This document shows positions 42,834 through 45,738 of a stretch of 45,738 nucleotides of DNA, piece after piece (positions within the stretch are counted from its first letter, which is position 1; each line of letters starts with the position of its first letter). The notes under the pieces are model-generated. The model saw only the letters and a program-made list of their open reading frames with translations. It made no database searches and was not told where the DNA came from. The DNA is from an uncultured Mediterraneibacter sp. (GTDB taxonomy: Bacteria; Bacillota; Clostridia; Lachnospirales; Lachnospiraceae): assembly GCA_944383695.1 (NCBI GenBank), contig CALWQP010000024.1, positions 1 to 45,738 of the forward strand. Direction: 5' to 3'. The translations under genes and the position numbers were made by a program.

Positions 42834-43061
42834 GTGGGCAAAATGAAGCTTACGTTTAAGACTCCGAATGAGATAGTCGAATTCGTAAACACGGTATCCA
42901 AGTATGAATTTGATGTTGATGTCAGGAGAGGCAGAGTGGTAGTTGACGCAAAGTCATTGCTTGGTATTATGCATCTTGGACTCAACAGTACACTTGAACT
43001 GCAGGTGCATTCAGACCACTGTAAGGAACTTCAGTCGGAACTTGCAAAATATGCGGCGTAG
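42834..43061 (+). CDS. HPr-like protein lacking the catalytic histidine
   Basis: 75 residues from the GTG at 42834; GAGGTGAG lies seven bases upstream, and the ATG at 42843 is too far. The HPr fold is recognisable by VSKYEFDVDVRRGRVVVDAK followed by SLLGIMHLGL, matching the Ser46 region of HPr (Ser41 here). The active-site His of HPr aligns with Thr10, so it cannot carry PTS phosphate. Like Bacillus Crh, it may be a regulatory co-factor phosphorylated on the Ser. Monocistronic with its own terminator. Confidence 0.8.
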   Translation: MGKMKLTFKTPNEIVEFVNTVSKYEFDVDVRRGRVVVDAKSLLGIMHLGLNSTLELQVHSDHCKELQSELAKYAA

Positions 43062-43134
43062 TCTTTGGAAATACGGCATAATTTGGAAAAATCATCTGAA
43101 AAATGAACATAGAAGACCAAGGTGTCTTTCAGGG

Positions 43135-43177
43135 AATCCCCGGTGCATAAAGTATGTGCCGGGATTTTTCTTTTTTT
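43135..43177 (+). terminator. Terminator of the HPr-like gene
   Basis: AATCCCCGGTGCATA/TATGTGCCGGGATT form a long stem with one bulge, followed by a T-rich run. Confidence 0.8.
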
Positions 43178-43312
43178 GGGGCTTCCACAGATGATCCGGG
43201 TGAACACATTCGGGTGGGAGGTCAGGAGGGCGCGGCAGGAGAGTGAGCGAGTGTTGGCTGGAGAGCATCGGCAGGAGGGCCCGGGCGGGGAAATCGACGG
43301 AATAAGAAATGC

Positions 43313-43341
43313 TTGTAAAACATGGGCAGCTCCACTATAAT
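43313..43341 (+). promoter_or_regulatory. Promoter of guaA
   Basis: TTGTAA (43313-43318), 17 bp, TATAAT (43336-43341). Transcription start near 43348. Confidence 0.7.
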
Positions 43342-43358
43342 GGATACATAAGAAAAGG

Positions 43359-43391
43359 CGGTCCGGCGCTTGGAACGCAGCGGAGGGACCG
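43359..43391 (+). promoter_or_regulatory. Leader hairpin before guaA
   Basis: CGGTCC (43359-43364) pairs with GGACCG (43386-43391), with an inner CGCT/AGCG stem, in a ~64-nt leader directly before the guaA ribosome site. The following TATTTTA is a weak T-run. There is no purine-riboswitch core. Possible attenuator. Confidence 0.45.
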
Positions 43392-43411
43392 TATTTTACA
43401 GGAGGAAAGCG

Positions 43412-44959
43412 TTGAAGAACGAATTAGTGATCGTACTCGACTTCGGCGGGCAGTATAACCAGCTTGTCGCAAGACGCGTAAGAGAATGTAATGTGTACTG
43501 TGAGATTTATTCTTACAAAACAGATATTGAAAAGATCAAAGAAATGAATCCGAAAGGAATCATCCTGACCGGAGGGCCGAACAGCTGCTATCTGCCGGAT
43601 TCACCGACATATACGGACGAGCTGTTTAAACTGGGCATCCCGGTACTTGGTCTGTGCTATGGGGCGCAGCTTATGATGCATGTGCTGGGCGGCGAAGTGA
43701 AGAAGGCAGATGTGAGAGAATATGGCAAGGCAGAAGTCCTGATCGATAAAACATCTTCTAAGGTATTTGCAGATGTGGCTACGTCGACTATCTGCTGGAT
43801 GAGCCACTTTGACTATATTGCCCGGGTGGCGTCCGGGTTTGAGATTTCTGCGCACACAGCGGACTGTCCGGTGGCAGCAGCGGAAAATGAAGCTGAGAAG
43901 CTGTATGCGATCCAGTTCCATCCGGAGGTGCTCCACACCGCAGAGGGAACGAAGATGATCAATAATTTTGTAAAGAATGTATGTGGATGTTCCGGTGACT
44001 GGACGATGGATGCATTTGTAGAGAATACGGTGAAAGCGCTCCGGGAAAAAGTCGGAGGCGGGAAAGTGCTCTGCGCCCTGTCAGGCGGCGTGGATTCTTC
44101 TGTGGCAGCAGTCATGCTGTCAAAGGCGATCGGCAAACAGCTTACCTGCGTCTTCGTGGATCACGGTCTTCTCAGGAAGAATGAGGGAGATGAGGTCGAA
44201 GCGGTATTCGGACCGGAAGGCCCATATGACCTGAATTTTATCCGCGTGAACGCGCAGGAGAGATTTTATTCCAAGCTCAAAGGTGTGGAAGAACCGGAAA
44301 AGAAACGAAAGATCATCGGAGAGGAATTTATCCGTGTGTTCGAGGAAGAGGCAAAGAAGATCGGCGCTGTTGACTTCCTTGTGCAGGGAACGATTTATCC
44401 GGATGTGGTAGAGAGCGGTCTGGGCGGTGAGTCTGCGGTGATCAAGTCCCATCATAACGTGGGCGGTCTGCCGGACTATGTAGATTTTAAAGAGATCATT
44501 GAACCGTTGCGAGACCTGTTTAAAGACGAAGTCCGTAAAGCCGGACTGGAGTTGGGTATACCGGAATATCTGGTGTTCCGTCAGCCATTCCCGGGACCGG
44601 GGCTCGGAATCCGCATCATTGGCGAGGTGACGGCGGAGAAAGTGAAGATCGTGCAGGATGCGGATGCAATCTACCGCGAAGAGATCGCGAACGCCGGACT
44701 GGACCGGAGTATCGGACAGTATTTCGCAGGGCTTACGAATATGAGAAGCGTCGGGGTCATGGGTGATGAGAGGACTTATGATTATGCGGTGGCGCTGAGG
44801 GCTGTGAATACGGTGGACTTTATGACCGCGGAGGCGGCGGAGATACCGTATGAGGTGCTGAATAAAGTTATGAGCAGGATCATCAATGAGGTCAGAGGGG
44901 TTAATCGGGTGATGTATGATCTGACCAGTAAGCCGCCGGGGACGATAGAGTTTGAGTGA
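43412..44959 (+). CDS. guaA: GMP synthase (glutamine-hydrolysing)
   Basis: 515 residues from the TTG at 43412, which follows GGAGGAAAG; the frame to 43370 is not used. It converts XMP to GMP with ATP and glutamine. The class I glutaminase domain has C82 (LGLCYGAQ) and H170/E172 (QFHPE). The ATP-pyrophosphatase domain has the P-loop SGGVDS (224-229), and the C-terminal dimerisation domain ends in [10 protein letters not shown]. All key residues are present. The 3' end of guaA is a well-known integration site for mobile elements, and the sequence after it fits that. Confidence 0.97.
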   Translation: MKNELVIVLDFGGQYNQLVARRVRECNVYCEIYSYKTDIEKIKEMNPKGIILTGGPNSCYLPDSPTYTDELFKLGIPVLGLCYGAQLMMHVLGGEVKKADVREYGKAEVLIDKTSSKVFADVATSTICWMSHFDYIARVASGFEISAHTADCPVAAAENEAEKLYAIQFHPEVLHTAEGTKMINNFVKNVCGCSGDWTMDAFVENTVKALREKVGGGKVLCALSGGVDSSVAAVMLSKAIGKQLTCVFVDHGLLRKNEGDEVEAVFGPEGPYDLNFIRVNAQERFYSKLKGVEEPEKKRKIIGEEFIRVFEEEAKKIGAVDFLVQGTIYPDVVESGLGGESAVIKSHHNVGGLPDYVDFKEIIEPLRDLFKDEVRKAGLELGIPEYLVFRQPFPGPGLGIRIIGEVTAEKVKIVQDADAIYREEIANAGLDRSIGQYFAGLTNMRSVGVMGDERTYDYAVALRAVNTVDFMTAEAAEIPYEVLNKVMSRIINEVRGVNRVMYDLTSKPPGTIEFE

Positions 44960-44979
44960 TGAAATGAGTTGTAAGAATC

Positions 44980-45060
44980 CAGTGTTTATGCGGGTTTCAA
45001 GCAAATTTGTTTAAGCACTGGCAACGATTTGGCAACATTCCGGGTATCATTCACTGAATA
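44980..45060. other. Possible attachment region of an element integrated at guaA
   Basis: Just after guaA are an inverted repeat CCAGTG...CACTGG (about 44990-45021) and a directly repeated GGCAAC (in GGCAACGATTTGGCAAC, near 45020-45036), resembling arm-type sites of tyrosine integrases. No integrase gene is inside the window. This is inference. Confidence 0.35.
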
Positions 45061-45081
45061 ACAGAATACTTCAATAACAGA

Positions 45082-45131
45082 AAAACCTTGCTGATTTTCA
45101 GAAATGAAGCTGAAAGTCGGCAAGGTTTTTT
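45082..45131. terminator. Bidirectional terminator
   Basis: AAAACCTTGC-TGA-TTTTCAG pairs with CTGAAAG-TCG-GCAAGGTTTT, an almost perfect 20-bp stem with A- and T-runs at either end. It can stop both guaA-side transcription and the converging XRE gene. Confidence 0.85.
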
Positions 45132-45186
45132 GCGTGAATAAAGAGTTGACAGGCGGTAGGGACAGTGTGTGTTTTATGGTTGAAAA

Positions 45187-45714
45187 TCAATTAGTTTCGT
45201 CTTTTAAAGCCTGTGTAATCAAGTCACTTAATCCTTGTGAGGATACAGTTTTCTTCCAGTGATTTGAAGTGTCTAATTCGGGATATTTGTATCGCCATTG
45301 GTCGTATTCCTCTTTGGTTATCTCTCCCCGTTCCAGACGGGCAGCCTGCTCCTGCCATGCGTGGAACATATCAAACATGGTGGAGTAGGTGGAGCCGATG
45401 GACTTATCCAGCCGCAGGCATACTTCTCCATCAATCTCTCCGATTTTCAGCCCGTACATATCTTCCAGTGCAAAGAGCGTGTGCATAAGACCTATATAGC
45501 TGTCTATTTCCGGGACAGTGATTGCACGAGGACTTACATCAAGGATATGTGCCATTTCTTTTACAAGGTCTTGTTTCGGCGTTCTGGCTTCTGATTCGTA
45601 CTGCGCCATACGAACATCAGAGGTTTTTCCGAGAAAACCGAGGATCTCGCCTAGCTGCTTCTGCGTCATGCCTTTCCGATTGCGGAAAAAGCGTATTCGT
45701 TTGCCGATTGCCAT
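45187..45714 (-). CDS. XRE-family regulator of a probable mobile element
   Basis: 175 residues. GGAGG precedes the ATG at 45714. An N-terminal Cro/C1-type helix-turn-helix (about 5-62: IRFFRNRKGMTQKQLGEILG, RMAQYESEARTPKQDLVKEM, AHILDVSP) is followed by a C-terminal helical domain with the conserved-looking FDMFHAWQEQAARLERGEIT and EEYDQWRYKYPE. Proteins of this layout are common on clostridial integrative elements. It faces guaA and probably lies at the edge of such an element that extends beyond the window. Confidence 0.85.
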   Translation of the reverse strand: MAIGKRIRFFRNRKGMTQKQLGEILGFLGKTSDVRMAQYESEARTPKQDLVKEMAHILDVSPRAITVPEIDSYIGLMHTLFALEDMYGLKIGEIDGEVCLRLDKSIGSTYSTMFDMFHAWQEQAARLERGEITKEEYDQWRYKYPELDTSNHWKKTVSSQGLSDLITQALKDETN

Positions 45715-45738
45715 AATAAAACCTCCGTTGTAGTTATA

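Noticed and set aside
43313-43411. Purine (guanine) riboswitch before guaA
   Set aside because: The leader is only about 64 nt and lacks the three-way-junction core sequences.

Overview
The window looks like the chromosome of a Gram-positive, spore-forming gut anaerobe of the Lachnospiraceae / Clostridium cluster XIVa type. Evidence: moderate G+C with strong AGGAGG-type ribosome binding sites, frequent TTG/GTG starts, spoIIID, a membrane pyrophosphatase, AsnA-type asparagine synthetase, YesMN two-component systems, lipoprotein sugar-binding proteins, and an ECF sigma factor paired with a membrane beta-propeller protein. No rRNA, tRNA or CRISPR array was found.

Layout. 1-3.5 kb is a decayed, accessory stretch: a surface protein cut off inside a calcium-binding repeat and followed by a strong hairpin, a structured 5' leader with a possible pseudoknot, a small membrane protein, an internally deleted insertion sequence (MITE-like), an AT-rich DUF3592-like membrane protein and a headless gene remnant. 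3.6-7.4 kb (minus strand) carries a PHP hydrolase, two membrane-anchored proteins, a WYL regulator and a small remnant. 7.6-9.2 kb (plus) has asnA and a HAD hydrolase. 9.3-10.0 kb (minus) has a zinc-ribbon/LEA-like protein. 10.3-14.8 kb (plus) has a subtilase whose catalytic Ser is Cys, then an ECF sigma factor with its membrane partner. 14.9-18.9 kb (minus) is a translationally coupled yfhO-gtrA-gtrB-like operon for lipid-linked sugar transfer to a surface glycan.

19.1-19.9 kb holds a stretch with a near-consensus promoter and a strong terminator but no intact gene longer than 32 codons. It may be a large non-coding RNA or a decayed gene. 20.0-27.5 kb is core-like: a TPR/acidic-repeat/P-loop ATPase protein, glgB (glycogen branching) and hppA (ion-pumping pyrophosphatase).

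27.6-32.8 kb is an AT-rich accessory island. It contains truncated copies of an antitoxin and of spoIIID, each followed downstream by the intact gene. The two spoIIID copies form ~184-bp direct repeats around about 3.8 kb of cargo: a Phd/RelE toxin-antitoxin pair, a Cys/His-cluster protein of unknown function, tandem Cro-type regulators (one frameshifted) and an EF-hand protein of unknown function.

33.0-42.7 kb is a carbohydrate-uptake locus: YesN regulator, YesM kinase, a lipoprotein binding protein overlapping the kinase gene, a second binding protein, two ABC permeases (no ATPase gene) and a second AraC-type regulator with a degenerate receiver. 42.8-45.0 kb has an HPr-like protein lacking the catalytic His, then guaA. 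The window ends just past guaA, a known integration hotspot, with integrase-arm-like repeats and a XRE regulator that probably mark the edge of an integrated element.
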